A DNA stretch of 54,835 nucleotides from Acidobacteriota bacterium (GCA_026986725.1 JALSOA010000028.1:1-54835), one strand, 5' to 3'; numbered from the stretch's first letter, positions 16,522-25,449 are shown. Notes: a model not told the origin generated them from the letters alone. Translations and numbers: made by a program.

Positions 16522-16815
16522 TCACATTATACCCATATTGATTAAAAGCATTTTCAAAAAAACTTTCACAAAATAAAGGAAAAAAACCAGTATTAAAGGA
16601 GACAGATCAACCATCCCAACCCTCACAAAAGGAAACCATCTCCTTATTCTGTATGTTATCGGATCAACCAATTGAGATAGAATCCTGACAATTGGATTGT
16701 ATGGGTCTGCATTCACCCAGGTTACAAGGGCTCTGATAATTACAATCCACACATAGAGGTCTATAAGCATAAATATAACTGAAAATAAAGCTATTAAAAA
16801 AGCATTAATCACCAT
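16522..16815 (-). CDS. yggT: YggT/YlmG-family membrane protein
   Basis: A 97-residue protein with two hydrophobic helices (residues about 3-25 and 72-94) around the family loop WVNADPYNPIVRILSQLVDPITYRIRR. YggT/YlmG proteins sit between yggS and divIVA in many bacteria and are linked to division or membrane organisation, without a known biochemical role. The ATG at 16815 is chosen because it overlaps the yggS stop by 11 nt and starts the first helix, as in relatives. Confidence 0.9.
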   Translation of the reverse strand: MVINAFLIALFSVIFMLIDLYVWIVIIRALVTWVNADPYNPIVRILSQLVDPITYRIRRWFPFVRVGMVDLSPLILVFFLYFVKVFLKMLLINMGIM

Positions 16816-17503
16816 GGTAATTCCTTTCCCCAAAAATTCCTGTCCCTATTCTAACATAAGTCGCTCCCTCTTCAATTGCAACCTCAAAATCATGGGTCAT
16901 TCCCATTGATAACTCTGTGAGTTTTCCATTGAAAATATCTTTGTTTAACCTGTCTTTAAGTTTTCTCAATTTAATGAAGTAGGGCCTTACCATCTCAACA
17001 TCTTCAAAGTAAGGAGGAACAGTCATCAAACCAATTATCTTCAGGTGTTTTAACCCGTGACAGAACCTTGCAAGGGAGTGAAGGTTATTTTCCCGAACCC
17101 CATGTTTGGTTTCTTCAGGTGACAACTTCACCTCAATAAATCCTTTTAGATTTTTCCCTGTTTGCTCAAGTCTTTTTTCAATCTTTTCAGCAAGTTCAAT
17201 GCTGTCTATGGAATGGATATAATCAAATATCTCAACTGCGTACTTTACTTTGTTTTTCTGAAGGTGCCCTATCAGGTGCCATTCAAGTGGAAGTTGTTTT
17301 AAAGCAGAGTACTTTTCTCTTGCTTCCTGAACCCTGTTTTCACCAAACTTTTTTAATCCACTTTTGTAAGCCTCTTTAATCTTCTCAACCGAATGGGTTT
17401 TTGAAACTGCGATTAAATTTACACTCTTTATATTCCTGCCAGTCCTTGCGCAGGCTTTTTCTATTCTCAATCTTATTTGCTGCACATTATCAGATATTTT
17501 CAT
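16805..17503 (-). CDS. yggS: YggS-family pyridoxal-phosphate homeostasis protein
   Basis: A 232-residue PLP-binding TIM-barrel protein of the YggS/PROSC/YlmE family. Conserved blocks are LIAVSKTHSVEKI with the PLP lysine, FGENRVQEAREK, EWHLIGHLQKNKVKY, IGLMTVPP, LSMGMTHDFEVAIEEGATYVRIGTGIFGER. It buffers and distributes PLP in the cytosol. The ATG at 17503 (MKISDNVQQ) fits the family length, while the frame upstream runs into the zinc-ribbon gene, which it overlaps by 14 nt. Confidence 0.94.
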   Translation of the reverse strand: MKISDNVQQIRLRIEKACARTGRNIKSVNLIAVSKTHSVEKIKEAYKSGLKKFGENRVQEAREKYSALKQLPLEWHLIGHLQKNKVKYAVEIFDYIHSIDSIELAEKIEKRLEQTGKNLKGFIEVKLSPEETKHGVRENNLHSLARFCHGLKHLKIIGLMTVPPYFEDVEMVRPYFIKLRKLKDRLNKDIFNGKLTELSMGMTHDFEVAIEEGATYVRIGTGIFGERNYHGD

Positions 17504-18212
17504 CGTCAATAATAACCAATATTCTCTGACAATTTTCACAGGTGTAAATGTGATCCGGATTCTTTTTCATTTCATTAATTTTCTGAGGCCTTATCTTCAT
17601 GTGACAGGCAGAACATGTTTCATCTTTCTCAACCATTGCAACACCAACACCATTCCTCTTCTTTGCTATTTCGTAAAATCTCTTCAAATAGCGTACAGGT
17701 ATGTCCTGCTCAAGTTTTTTCTTTTTCTCAAGAAGATTCTCCCTTTTTTCAATCTGGCCCTTTTTAGTGGTGTTAAACTCTTCAAGAGCCTTTGACAATT
17801 CTTCCTGTTTCTCTTTAAGGCTTTTCTCAAACTGCTCAATATTCTTTTCATTTCTTTCAATCGACTCAAGTATTGCAATTAACTTCTCTTCCGTTTCAAG
17901 GATCTCCTTTTTGGCGTAATCAATCTCATTCAAAACGGCAGAATAATCCTTCTGGTTGGTAACTTCCATAAGTTTGCTTTCAGATTTTTCAAGGTTACTT
18001 TTACAAAGTTCAAGGTACTCTTCTTTCTTCTTTTGATTGGCTTTGTTCACATCCAATTCACTCTTCGTCCTTTTTAAACTCTCTTCGATAACTGACACAG
18101 ACTTTTCAAGGGATTTAATTGAATCCGGATAGGTCTTCAATTCCCTGTTTAACCTTGCTATCTCAAGTATTGCCTGCTGGTAATCCCAGAGCTTGGAAAT
18201 AATCGTTCTCAA
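17490..18212 (-). CDS. coiled-coil protein with C-terminal C4 zinc ribbon
   Basis: A 240-residue protein of the family annotated 'C4-type zinc ribbon domain-containing' (DUF164). Residues 1-175 form a long coiled-coil hairpin. The C-terminus holds CSACHMKI and CENCQRI (two CxxC pairs) for one zinc. The start is taken as TTG 18212 because GGAGGT lies 4 bases before it. The ATG at 18224 is upstream of that site and has no ribosome binding sequence of its own. Nucleic-acid binding is suspected for the family but not proven. It is the first gene after a terminator and begins the yggS-yggT-divIVA-hutI chain. Confidence 0.85.
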   Translation of the reverse strand: MRTIISKLWDYQQAILEIARLNRELKTYPDSIKSLEKSVSVIEESLKRTKSELDVNKANQKKKEEYLELCKSNLEKSESKLMEVTNQKDYSAVLNEIDYAKKEILETEEKLIAILESIERNEKNIEQFEKSLKEKQEELSKALEEFNTTKKGQIEKRENLLEKKKKLEQDIPVRYLKRFYEIAKKRNGVGVAMVEKDETCSACHMKIRPQKINEMKKNPDHIYTCENCQRILVIIDDENI

Positions 18213-18224
18213 TGCGACCTCCAT

Positions 18225-18258
18225 AAAAAAAAGGTGTTCTCCTTTAAAGAAGAACACC
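18225..18258 (-). terminator. intrinsic terminator after tRNA-Met, possible attenuator of the zinc-ribbon operon
   Basis: On the minus strand GGTGTTCT (18258-18251) pairs with AGAACACC (18240-18233), and eight T follow (18232-18225). It ends the tRNA transcript a few bases before the ribosome binding site of the next gene, so the operon downstream may depend on readthrough. Confidence 0.8.
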
Positions 18259-18326
18259 CTTATATTTAATTAAATTGATTTTTAACACCAGTAAATCCGT
18301 TATATCCACTCCCACTTCCCATAAGA

Positions 18327-18402
18327 TGGTGGGCCCGGCAGGACTCGAACCTGCTACCGTCCGGTTATGAGCCGGAAGCTCTACCAGTTGAGCTACGGGC
18401 CC
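18327..18402 (-). tRNA. tRNA with anticodon CAU (Met or Ile2)
   Basis: A 76-nt tRNA with encoded CCA (73 without). Acceptor GGGCCCG/CGGGCCC, D-arm GCTC/GAGC, anticodon stem TCCGG/CCGGA around the loop CTCATAA (anticodon CAT), T-arm GCAGG-TTCGAGT-CCTGC, discriminator A. The 1-72 G-C pair excludes an initiator of the usual type. Elongator Met is the default, but a lysidine-modified Ile tRNA cannot be excluded by eye. Confidence 0.93.
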
Positions 18403-18426
18403 CTATTTTCAAATAACCACAGAAAA

Positions 18427-18454
18427 ATTATATCAGTTAAGTTGAAAATATCAA
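18427..18454 (-). promoter_or_regulatory. sigma-70-type promoter of the tRNA(CAU) gene
   Basis: Minus-strand TTGATA (18454-18449), 16-bp spacer, TATAAT (18432-18427), about 25 bases before the tRNA start. Confidence 0.7.
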
Positions 18455-18820
18455 CAAAAAATAAATAGGTTACATAAATGGATATAAACATATTGACCCC
18501 TATGAGGGAAAAAGTGGGGAAGATAAATTAAAAAGAAGAAAGGAGAAAAGGAAAATGGGAGAAAGAAAAGATGAATACAATTCATCCAACTCCCTTGAAT
18601 GCGCAGGAGAAAGGGAAATTGAAGTAACTTCAAATTCAAAGGCGAGGGCCCACCATAAAAACGACATATTACAGAATTAGGCCTTTTTATAATTATGAGC
18701 ATCTTCTTCTTTTTCAGGAATTGCAGGATGATCCAAAGCATATCCTCGATAAAAGGGCTTTTCTTGTTAACAGGGTGGGTCAGTATATACTGGCACGCAC
18801 CATATTTTTTACAATTGATA
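18455..18820. other. intergenic region without a supported gene
   Basis: It separates the divergent tRNA(CAU) and ffh units. It holds a purine-rich tract (about 18510-18570) and two small perfect hairpins, GATGAAT/ATTCATC near 18570-18586 and TTGAAGT/ACTTCAA near 18618-18632. A 96-codon minus-strand frame (18451-18741) is an unlikely low-complexity hydrophobic product. No SRP RNA signature is seen despite the neighbouring ffh. Confidence 0.5.
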
Positions 18821-18848
18821 TTGACACATTTACTTTTGTTGTTATACT
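18821..18848 (+). promoter_or_regulatory. sigma-70-type promoter of the ffh-rplS operon
   Basis: TTGACA (18821-18826), 16-bp spacer, TATACT (18843-18848). The expected start is about 27 bases upstream of ffh. Confidence 0.75.
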
Positions 18849-18881
18849 TTTACAGGAAAAATTTTTTTAAGGGCTATATTT

Positions 18882-20234
18882 ATGTTTGATCAATTAACCG
18901 ATAAACTTAACAATGCTTTCAGGAAGATAAAAGGCGTTGCAAGGATTACAGAGAGAAATATTGAAGAGCCTTTGAGAGAGATAAGGATGGCTCTCCTTGA
19001 GGCGGATGTTAATTACAGAATCGTTAAGGAATTTACTTCAAATGTTAAGGAAAAGGCTTTAGGGGCAGATGTTTCAAAGGCTTTAAATCCGGGGCAGCAG
19101 TTTGTAAAGATCGTTCATGAGGAACTTGTCAGGGTTTTAGGCGAGAAGTCTGAAGGCTTAAAACTTGAACCAAAGAAAACCAATGTTATTATGATGGTTG
19201 GTTTGCAGGGGTCAGGTAAAACAACATCTTCAGGCAAACTTGCCCTTTATTTGAAAAAGAAGGGTTTTTTCCCAATTCTTGTTCCTGCCGATGTTTACAG
19301 GCCTGCTGCTATTGAGCAGTTGAAGGTTGTCGGAAAGGCTGTTAATGCCCCTGTTTTTGATATAGGAGAGGACAGAAACCCTATTTCTATTGCTGAAAAG
19401 GCTGTAAAGGAAGCAATGGATAAGGGGTTTAATGTTGTTATTATAGATACCGCAGGAAGGCTTCACATTGATGATGAGTTGATGAAGGAGTTGAAAAGGA
19501 TTGAGGAAAAGGTGAAGCCTGATGAGATTCTTTTTACAGTTGATGCTATGACAGGTCAGGATGCTGTTAAATCTGCGGCTGCATTTGATAGAGAGTTGCC
19601 TTTGACAGGAGTTGTTCTCACCAAACTTGACGGTGATGCAAGGGGCGGAGCTGCTTTGTCCGTTAAGTATGTGACGGGTAAGCCTATTAAGTTTGTTGGT
19701 ATAGGTGAAAAGTACGATGAGTTTGAGCAGTTTTATCCCGACAGAATGGCGTCAAGGATTCTTGGAATGGGGGATGTTCTCTCTCTTATTGAGAAGGCGG
19801 AAGAGGTTGTTGATAAGAAAAAGGCTGAAGCCTTACAAAAAAAGATAAAAAAGGATCAGTTTACCCTTGAGGATTTCAGAGAACAATTGCTTCAGTTGAC
19901 AAAGATGGGCTCAATGGAGAAGATTCTCGGAATGATACCTGGAATGAGCCAGATTAAAAATGCAAAGAAAATGATGGACGATAAAAAGATTGCGCATCTT
20001 ATTGCAATTATTAATTCAATGACTCCTGAAGAAAGGAGAAACCATCAGATAATAAATGGCAAAAGAAGAAAGAGGATTGCGAGGGGAAGCGGAAGACCTG
20101 TTCAGGAGGTTAATCAGTTGTTGAAGCAGTTTGTTCAGATGAAAAAGATGATGAAACAGTTGTCAAACCCTTCCTTTCTTGGTAAAATGAAAAACCTGAA
20201 GAAATTGAGGAATATGAATTTTCCTTTTCAATAA
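18882..20234 (+). CDS. ffh: signal recognition particle protein Ffh/SRP54
   Basis: A 450-residue SRP GTPase. N domain to about residue 85, G domain with GLQGSGKTTSSGKLAL (from 106), DTAGRLH, TKLDGDARGGAAL (near 246), and a methionine-rich M domain (QMKKMMKQLSNPSFLGKMKNL) that binds SRP RNA and signal peptides. It targets nascent membrane and secreted proteins to FtsY. It heads the operon with rpsP, khpA, rimM, trmD and rplS, a very common bacterial order. Confidence 0.97.
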   Translation: MFDQLTDKLNNAFRKIKGVARITERNIEEPLREIRMALLEADVNYRIVKEFTSNVKEKALGADVSKALNPGQQFVKIVHEELVRVLGEKSEGLKLEPKKTNVIMMVGLQGSGKTTSSGKLALYLKKKGFFPILVPADVYRPAAIEQLKVVGKAVNAPVFDIGEDRNPISIAEKAVKEAMDKGFNVVIIDTAGRLHIDDELMKELKRIEEKVKPDEILFTVDAMTGQDAVKSAAAFDRELPLTGVVLTKLDGDARGGAALSVKYVTGKPIKFVGIGEKYDEFEQFYPDRMASRILGMGDVLSLIEKAEEVVDKKKAEALQKKIKKDQFTLEDFREQLLQLTKMGSMEKILGMIPGMSQIKNAKKMMDDKKIAHLIAIINSMTPEERRNHQIINGKRRKRIARGSGRPVQEVNQLLKQFVQMKKMMKQLSNPSFLGKMKNLKKLRNMNFPFQ

Positions 20235-20249
20235 TGGAGGTGGATGCTA

Positions 20250-20489
20250 ATGATTTCAATTAGACTGAAGAGAATGGGGAAGAAGAAAAAGCCGTTCTAC
20301 AGAATTGTTGTGTCAGAGGACGATTACAGACCTACAGGCAGGTTTGTTGAGGAGATCGGGTATTACAACCCGATGACTGAACCTGCGGATGTTAAGATTG
20401 ATGTGGAAAAGGCAAGAAAGTGGCTCAAAGAGGGAGCCAGGGTTTCCCATACTGTTCACACTTTGTTTAAAAAACACAAGGTTTATTGA
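20250..20489 (+). CDS. rpsP: 30S ribosomal protein S16
   Basis: A 79-residue protein, normal length, starting [21 protein letters not shown] with the S16 signature. GGAGG at 20236-20240 suits ATG 20250; the ATG at 20244 is too close. It lies 15 bases after ffh. Confidence 0.96.
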   Translation: MISIRLKRMGKKKKPFYRIVVSEDDYRPTGRFVEEIGYYNPMTEPADVKIDVEKARKWLKEGARVSHTVHTLFKKHKVY

Positions 20490-20535
20490 TTTTGCCTTAG
20501 GTAAGGTGCCCTGTTAAAAGTTAAGGAGGAAGGAT

Positions 20536-20766
20536 ATGAAAGATTTGTTGTTAGCAATTGCTAAGGCTTTGGTTGATCATCCGGATAAGGTAGAGGTAAA
20601 CGAGGTTGAAGGAGCACAGACAACCGTACTTGAACTTAAAGTTGCTCCTGAGGATTTAGGTAAGGTTATTGGCAAGCAGGGAAGAACTGCCAGGGCAATC
20701 AGGACAATCTTGAATGCCGCAGGAATGAAAGTTAAGAAAAGATTTGTTCTTGAAATCCTTGAATAA
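20536..20766 (+). CDS. khpA: KH-domain RNA-binding protein KhpA
   Basis: A 76-residue single KH domain. [18 protein letters not shown] is the GxxG loop (IGKQGR) that contacts RNA. KhpA proteins, often encoded between rpsP and rimM, bind many RNAs, act with KhpB/Jag in several bacteria, and affect division and translation. AAGGAGG precedes the ATG. Confidence 0.94.
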   Translation: MKDLLLAIAKALVDHPDKVEVNEVEGAQTTVLELKVAPEDLGKVIGKQGRTARAIRTILNAAGMKVKKRFVLEILE

Positions 20767-20773
20767 TATGTAA

Positions 20774-21349
20774 ATGAAGGTTGATTACCTTACCATAGGC
20801 AAGATTGCAAGACCGCAGGGAAATAAAGGGGAAGTTATAGTCAATATTGAGACTGACTTCCCCTCTCGTTTTTTTGAGGCAGATTTTCTCCTTGTTAAAA
20901 CCGAAACCGAAACCCTGAAGCTCAAGGTTTTGAATGCAAGAAACCATAAAGGCAGGGTTGTGCTTAAATTTGAAGGCTATAACTCTATTAACGATGCTGA
21001 AACTTTGAGAGACGCTGAAATAATTATCCCTGCAAGCGAGAAGATGGAGGAAGAGGATTTTTACTATTATCACGACCTTGAGGGAATGAAGGTTGAAACG
21101 GTTTATGGGGAAGAGCTTGGAGTTGTAAAATCTATTCTTGTAATTGAAGGTAACCACGATGTTTTGGAGGTTGAAACTGAAGAGGGTAAGGAGATTTTAA
21201 TTCCCTTCGTTAAAGAGATCTGCGTTACTGTGAAAATGGAAGAAAATCTGATAAAGGTTGATATGCCCGAGGGTTTAAAAGAGGCAAACTTTTTTAAAGA
21301 CAAGGAAAAAAGGAAAATTTTTAAAAGAAAGACTAAACGAAAGTCATAA
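20774..21349 (+). CDS. rimM: ribosome maturation factor RimM
   Basis: A 191-residue protein. N-terminal domain YLTIGKIARPQGNKGEVIV is the RimM start. The C-terminal PRC-barrel includes YYHDLEGMKVETVYGEELGVV and EGKEILIPFVKEICVTV. It binds S19 and assists 30S head maturation. The extra C-terminus is basic (KRKIFKRKTKRKS), about 15 residues longer than usual. Confidence 0.95.
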   Translation: MKVDYLTIGKIARPQGNKGEVIVNIETDFPSRFFEADFLLVKTETETLKLKVLNARNHKGRVVLKFEGYNSINDAETLRDAEIIIPASEKMEEEDFYYYHDLEGMKVETVYGEELGVVKSILVIEGNHDVLEVETEEGKEILIPFVKEICVTVKMEENLIKVDMPEGLKEANFFKDKEKRKIFKRKTKRKS

Positions 21350-21360
21350 TCCGATTGAAA

Positions 21361-22128
21361 ATGCAGGATAACGAAAAAAATCCGGTTGTAAAATTTAAAG
21401 TAATAACCATTTTCCCTGAGTTTTTTAAGCCTATGCTTGAATTTGGCATATTTTCACGGGCTTACAAAAAGGGGTTGATTGGTTTTGAAACTATAGATTT
21501 AAGGGATTTTGCAACCGATAATTATAGGTCTATAGACGATGAGCCCTACGGCGGGGGAAGCGGAATGGTTTTCAAGCCGGTTCCTCTTGGCAAGGCTATT
21601 AAAAAGGCAAAGAGTGAGAAAAAAACAAAGGTTGTGTATCTTACTCCTTCTGGGAAACTTTTTAATTCGGATCTGGCGAAAGAGCTTGCAAAAGAGAAAG
21701 ATCTTGTATTTATATGCGGAAGGTATGAGGGTATTGACCAGAGAATTGTTGACCTTTATGTTGATTATGAGGTTTCAATAGGGGATTATGTTATTTCAGG
21801 TGGAGAGCCTGCTGCAATGATTGTTATTGATGCAATTGCAAGGCAGGTAGAAGGCGTTGTCAAGGAGATGGATTCAGTTGTAAAGGATTCTTTTTACGAC
21901 GGTTTGCTTGATTATCCCCATTACACAAGGCCTGAAACATACAATGGGCTGAGAGTACCCGCAGTTTTGTTAAGCGGAGACCATAAAAGGATTGAATTAT
22001 GGCGAGAAAAGATGAAATTGGTGGAGACATTAACAAAGAGGCCGGACTTACTGGAAAGGGCAAGGTTGACGGAAACTCAAAAGAAACTGCTCAAAGAGAT
22101 AAAGGAGCAATTGAGAAAACTAACCTGA
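21361..22128 (+). CDS. trmD: tRNA (guanine-N1)-methyltransferase
   Basis: A 255-residue SPOUT knot enzyme methylating G37 of tRNA. FKVITIFPEFF, DEPYGGGSGMVFKPVPL, FICGRYEGIDQRI and SIGDYVISGGEPAAM (trefoil-knot SAM site) are all present, as is HYTRPETYNGLRVPAVLLSGDH. ATG 21361 is preferred to the TTG two codons earlier. The start lies 11 bases after rimM. Its last 130 nt overlap the following gene in another frame. Confidence 0.96.
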   Translation: MQDNEKNPVVKFKVITIFPEFFKPMLEFGIFSRAYKKGLIGFETIDLRDFATDNYRSIDDEPYGGGSGMVFKPVPLGKAIKKAKSEKKTKVVYLTPSGKLFNSDLAKELAKEKDLVFICGRYEGIDQRIVDLYVDYEVSIGDYVISGGEPAAMIVIDAIARQVEGVVKEMDSVVKDSFYDGLLDYPHYTRPETYNGLRVPAVLLSGDHKRIELWREKMKLVETLTKRPDLLERARLTETQKKLLKEIKEQLRKLT

Positions 22129-22697
22129 TTTACATTGCCCTTCTTCACTATTTGATAAAAAAGAGGGACGGCAGTCTCGGGTTTACATCAATTACAAACC
22201 TTGATATTCACGATATAGCAAGGCTTTCAAAAACCTTTGAATTGGGCAAATTCTTTGTTGTTTCCCCTGTTGAGTCTCAAAAAGAGCATGCAGGAACAAT
22301 TGTTGATCACTGGACAAAGGGATTCGGCTCAAATTACAATGAATTTAGAAGAAGGGCTTTTGAAAAGGTTGAAATTATTGACACTCTGGAGGATTGCATT
22401 TCTTTTATTAAAAAGGATACCGGGAGAGAGCCTTTTGTTGTTGGCACTGCTGCAAAGAAAATATTTCATAAAATTATTGATTATTCCGAACTATGTGATA
22501 AAATGCTATCCGCTGGCTTTCCTGTGCTTCTTGTATTCGGCACAGGCTGGGGGCTTCACGAGGAAGCGGCAAATAAGTGCCATTACTTCCTTGAGCCTAT
22601 AGAAGGTGTTGGAGATTACAACCACCTTTCTGTTAGAAGTGCAGTAACCATTACGGTTGATAGAATAATTAGAAAACTTTTATATAAGGAGAGATGA
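21999..22697 (+). CDS. SAM-dependent RNA methyltransferase, SPOUT/Methyltrn_RNA_4 family
   Basis: The conserved region starts near residue 43: [46 protein letters not shown], and the knot-like [15 protein letters not shown] and [15 protein letters not shown]. This is the family (DUF2168-like) found next to trmD in many bacteria and presumed to methylate RNA. The first 42 codons lie over the end of trmD and give a Lys/Gly-rich stretch not expected in the family. The true start may be downstream, but in-frame ATG, GTG or TTG is missing near 22100-22130; only ATT or CTG codons are there. I keep ATG 21999, with AAGGA upstream. It ends 1 base before rplS. Confidence 0.8.
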   Translation: MARKDEIGGDINKEAGLTGKGKVDGNSKETAQRDKGAIEKTNLIYIALLHYLIKKRDGSLGFTSITNLDIHDIARLSKTFELGKFFVVSPVESQKEHAGTIVDHWTKGFGSNYNEFRRRAFEKVEIIDTLEDCISFIKKDTGREPFVVGTAAKKIFHKIIDYSELCDKMLSAGFPVLLVFGTGWGLHEEAANKCHYFLEPIEGVGDYNHLSVRSAVTITVDRIIRKLLYKER

Positions 22698-22698
22698 A

Positions 22699-23046
22699 AT
22701 GGACATCATTCAGGAATTTGAAAAGAAGCAGTTGAGAACAGACATCCCCCAGTTTAAACCTGGAGATACCTTAAAGGTTTATGTAAAGGTAAAAGAGGGG
22801 GAAAAGGAGAGAATTCAGGTTTTTCAGGGTCTTTGCATTGCAAGAAAGCACGGTGGATTAAGAGAAACCTTTACAGTTAGAAAGATCTCTCAGGGTGTCG
22901 GTGTTGAAAGGATCTTCCCTCTTCACTCACCTTTTATTGAGAAGATTGAGGTTGTAAGGGTTGGTAAGGTTAGAAGGGCAAAACTTTACTATATCAGAGA
23001 GAAAATCGGTAAGAAGGCAAGGATTAAAGAAAAGAGAACCTGGTAA
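22699..23046 (+). CDS. rplS: 50S ribosomal protein L19
   Basis: A 115-residue protein, normal length. [34 protein letters not shown], and [26 protein letters not shown] are L19 signatures. It is the last gene of the ffh operon, followed by a strong terminator. Confidence 0.97.
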   Translation: MDIIQEFEKKQLRTDIPQFKPGDTLKVYVKVKEGEKERIQVFQGLCIARKHGGLRETFTVRKISQGVGVERIFPLHSPFIEKIEVVRVGKVRRAKLYYIREKIGKKARIKEKRTW

Positions 23047-23068
23047 TTTAAACGATATCGGAATAATC

Positions 23069-23093
23069 AAGCCCCGTGAAAACGGGGCTTTTT
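23069..23093 (+). terminator. intrinsic terminator of the ffh-rplS operon
   Basis: AAGCCCCGT (23069-23077) / ACGGGGCTT (23082-23090) with a GAAA tetraloop and TTTTT tail, 22 bases after the rplS stop. Confidence 0.93.
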
Positions 23094-23096
23094 GGG

Positions 23097-23220
23097 TTTA
23101 TAGGTATTAGTTATTAGGTATTAGGTTCTGGGTATCAGGTTTTAGGTTTGGGCTGAGGAAGAAAACTATTTATTTAAAATGAAAATCTTTATTCCTTGTC
23201 TAAACCCAGCACCCAGCACC
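23097..23220 (+). repeat. degenerate GGTATTAGGT-type repeat tract, locus 2
   Basis: From 23100 the DNA repeats variants of GGTATTA, GGTATCA and GGTTTTA seven or so times. After a 40-base AT-rich middle, the complementary AAACCCAGCACCCAGCACCT (23202-23221) can pair imperfectly with the tract AGGTTCTGGGTATCAGGTTT (23122-23141), so the whole can form a long imperfect hairpin. It separates the ffh terminator from the tig operon promoter. Confidence 0.6.
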
Positions 23221-23242
23221 TCCATTATTATTACCCTTTTTC

Positions 23243-23270
23243 TTGACAAAAATGTAAAAACCTTTAAAAT
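23243..23270 (+). promoter_or_regulatory. sigma-70-type promoter of the tRNA-Leu-tig operon
   Basis: TTGACA (23243-23248), 16-bp spacer, TAAAAT (23265-23270), about 30 bases before tRNA-Leu. Confidence 0.75.
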
Positions 23271-23306
23271 CTCTTTGGGATAAAGAGGGTGTATGCACCA
23301 TAAATT

Positions 23307-23391
23307 GCGGAAGTGGCGGAATTGGCAGACGCGCTAGACTTAGGATCTAGTGCCTTTCGGTGTGGGGGTTCGAGTCCCCCCTTCCGCACCA
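23307..23391 (+). tRNA. tRNA-Leu (anticodon UAG)
   Basis: An 85-nt class II tRNA with encoded CCA. Acceptor GCGGAAG/CTTCCGC, anticodon stem CTAGA/TCTAG around CTTAGGA (anticodon TAG), variable arm TGCCTTTCGGTG, T-arm GGGGG-TTCGAGT-CCCCC, discriminator A. It lies 34 bases before tig and probably shares its transcript. Confidence 0.96.
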
Positions 23392-23425
23392 AATCCTGAT
23401 AAAAACTAACTTTAAGGAGAATTAG

Positions 23426-24868
23426 ATGGATAAAAAGATTGAGAAAAAAAATGATGTTGTAAAAGAGGGTGTTTTAAATCTTCCTTTTAATGAATTGGAA
23501 GGTGAGTACAACAGCATTGTAAACGAATACAGAAAAGCGGCAAGCATTCCAGGGTTTAGAAAGGGGAAAGCCCCCGTTTCACTTATAGAAGGCAGGTTTA
23601 AGTATGAAATTGAAAGGGAATTGCTAAAGTACATTGTTGAGAAGTACTACCAGGAAATTAAGGAAGAGGCAGGGAAAACTGTCTATGAGCATCTGAGTTC
23701 TTACAATTTCAACAAAAAGGATGGAGCAGAGTTGAAATTCTACTTTGAGGTTATGCCGGAGATTGAGGATATTTCCTTTGAAGAATTTGAAGTGAAGATT
23801 AAAAAGGAGAAAGATGTCAACATAGATGAAGAGGTTGAAAAGGTCATTGAAGATTTAAGGCAGAAATATGGAAAGGTGAAGCCTGTTGAGGGAAGGGATA
23901 CTGTTCAGGAGAAAGACCTTGTTGTGCTCAAAATTTATGCCGAAGATGAAGAGGAGAAAACACTTTTTGACAATGAAAATTTTGAGATTGAGGCAAACCC
24001 TGAAACAGACGATATGTGGAAACCGATTGTTGAAAAAATAATAGGTTTAAAAACGGGAGCAGAAAACGAATTTGAAATAGAGTTCCCGGATGAAGAAAAG
24101 TTCAATGGGTTTAAGGGTAAAAAGGTTAAATTTACACTAACCGTTAAATCAATCAGTGAGAAGGAATTACCGGAAGTTAACGATGAGTTTGCAAAGACAT
24201 TGAATTTTGATACTGTGGAAGCGTTGAAAAAGGATATAAAAGAGAGTATTGAAAAGAGGCTAAAAAAGGTTAGACGGGAGGAAAAGATACACAATTTCTT
24301 TGAAAAACTATTTTCCGAAAGGGATATCCCTGTGCCACCTGTTTATGCAAGGGAAGAGGCAAAGAGAATGATTCAGGATTACCTTAAAAATTTGGGGTAT
24401 AATAAGGCAGACGAAAACATTATAAATTCTCTGATGCCTCAATACTATATGGCTGCTGTTGACAATGTTAAGAGAATGATAGTTCTTTCCAAAATTGCCG
24501 AAATGAACAATATTGAAGTTAGCGAAGATGAACTTGATGATTTTCTAAAACCATTCGTTCCTCAATTCGGTGAGAATGCAACCCTTGAGACTGTGAAATT
24601 CAAACTTGACGAGGAAGGACAGCTGGAAGACATAAAAGAATCCTTGAAAAGGGAAAAGGCTCTTGATTTAATTGTTAATAAAGCAAATTTTGTTGAGGTT
24701 GATGAAAAGGAGTATGAGGAAGAGCATAATGCAAGGATTGAGAAGATGAAGAAAATGCTTGAGGAGAAAACAGAAGAGATGAAAAGGGAAAGGGAAGAGG
24801 CTGAACATAAAGAAGATGAATTGGGAAAAGAAGAATCTTCCGAAAAAGGGGAAGAGGAGGCTAAATAA
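23426..24868 (+). CDS. tig: trigger factor
   Basis: A 480-residue ribosome-associated chaperone and peptidyl-prolyl isomerase. The N-terminal ribosome-binding signature is [16 protein letters not shown] (residues about 41-56). The central PPIase domain spans about 155-245 ([28 protein letters not shown]..), and the C-terminal helical domain follows. It is about 50 residues longer than E. coli Tig, with an extra acidic Glu-rich coiled tail. Its stop overlaps the clpP start by 1 nt. Confidence 0.95.
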   Translation: MDKKIEKKNDVVKEGVLNLPFNELEGEYNSIVNEYRKAASIPGFRKGKAPVSLIEGRFKYEIERELLKYIVEKYYQEIKEEAGKTVYEHLSSYNFNKKDGAELKFYFEVMPEIEDISFEEFEVKIKKEKDVNIDEEVEKVIEDLRQKYGKVKPVEGRDTVQEKDLVVLKIYAEDEEEKTLFDNENFEIEANPETDDMWKPIVEKIIGLKTGAENEFEIEFPDEEKFNGFKGKKVKFTLTVKSISEKELPEVNDEFAKTLNFDTVEALKKDIKESIEKRLKKVRREEKIHNFFEKLFSERDIPVPPVYAREEAKRMIQDYLKNLGYNKADENIINSLMPQYYMAAVDNVKRMIVLSKIAEMNNIEVSEDELDDFLKPFVPQFGENATLETVKFKLDEEGQLEDIKESLKREKALDLIVNKANFVEVDEKEYEEEHNARIEKMKKMLEEKTEEMKREREEAEHKEDELGKEESSEKGEEEAK

Positions 24869-25449
24869 TGCTTATACCAATGGTAATTGAGCAAACAGGA
24901 AGAGGAGAGAGGGCTTACGATATATACTCCCGTTTGCTTAAAGACAACATAATATTTTTAGGTACTCCGATTGATGACAATGTTGCAAACCTTGTCATAG
25001 CACAGTTGCTTTTTTTAGAGGCTGAAAACCCTGACAAGGATGTTTACCTTTACATAAACTCACCCGGCGGTTCTGTTTCCGCAGGGCTTGCTATTTATGA
25101 TACAATGCAGTTTATAAAACCTGATGTTACAACCATCTGTATTGGCCAGGCTGCTTCAATGGCTGCTATTTTGCTTGCAGGGGGAACAAAGGGAAAGAGA
25201 TTTGCCCTTCCCAATTCAAGGATACTTATCCATCAGCCAATGGGTGGTATGCAGGGACAGGCTTCAGATATTGAGATACATGCAAACGAGATTATAAGAA
25301 TAAAAAAACTATTAAACGAGATTCTGTCGAAGCACACAGGCCAGCCTATTGAAAAGATTGAAAAGGATACTGACAGGGATTACATTATGAGTGCAAACGA
25401 GGCTGTTGAATACGGCATTATTGACAAAATTATTACAAGGAACGAGTAA
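24868..25449 (+). CDS. clpP: ATP-dependent Clp protease proteolytic subunit
   Basis: A 193-residue serine peptidase forming the 14-mer chamber. Catalytic triad Ser97 (GQAASMAA), His122 (ILIHQPMGG), Asp171 (DTDRDYIM). [21 protein letters not shown] is the oxyanion-side signature. It works with ClpX, encoded next with a 1-nt overlap. Confidence 0.97.
   Translation: MLIPMVIEQTGRGERAYDIYSRLLKDNIIFLGTPIDDNVANLVIAQLLFLEAENPDKDVYLYINSPGGSVSAGLAIYDTMQFIKPDVTTICIGQAASMAAILLAGGTKGKRFALPNSRILIHQPMGGMQGQASDIEIHANEIIRIKKLLNEILSKHTGQPIEKIEKDTDRDYIMSANEAVEYGIIDKIITRNE

Noticed and set aside
18451-18741. 96-codon minus-strand frame between tRNA(CAU) and ffh
   Set aside because: Low-complexity Phe/Leu/Pro-rich translation of a purine tract, no ribosome binding site, overlaps the tRNA promoter.
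18455-18820. SRP RNA gene next to ffh
   Set aside because: No GGAA-tetraloop helix with the conserved asymmetric loop was found.
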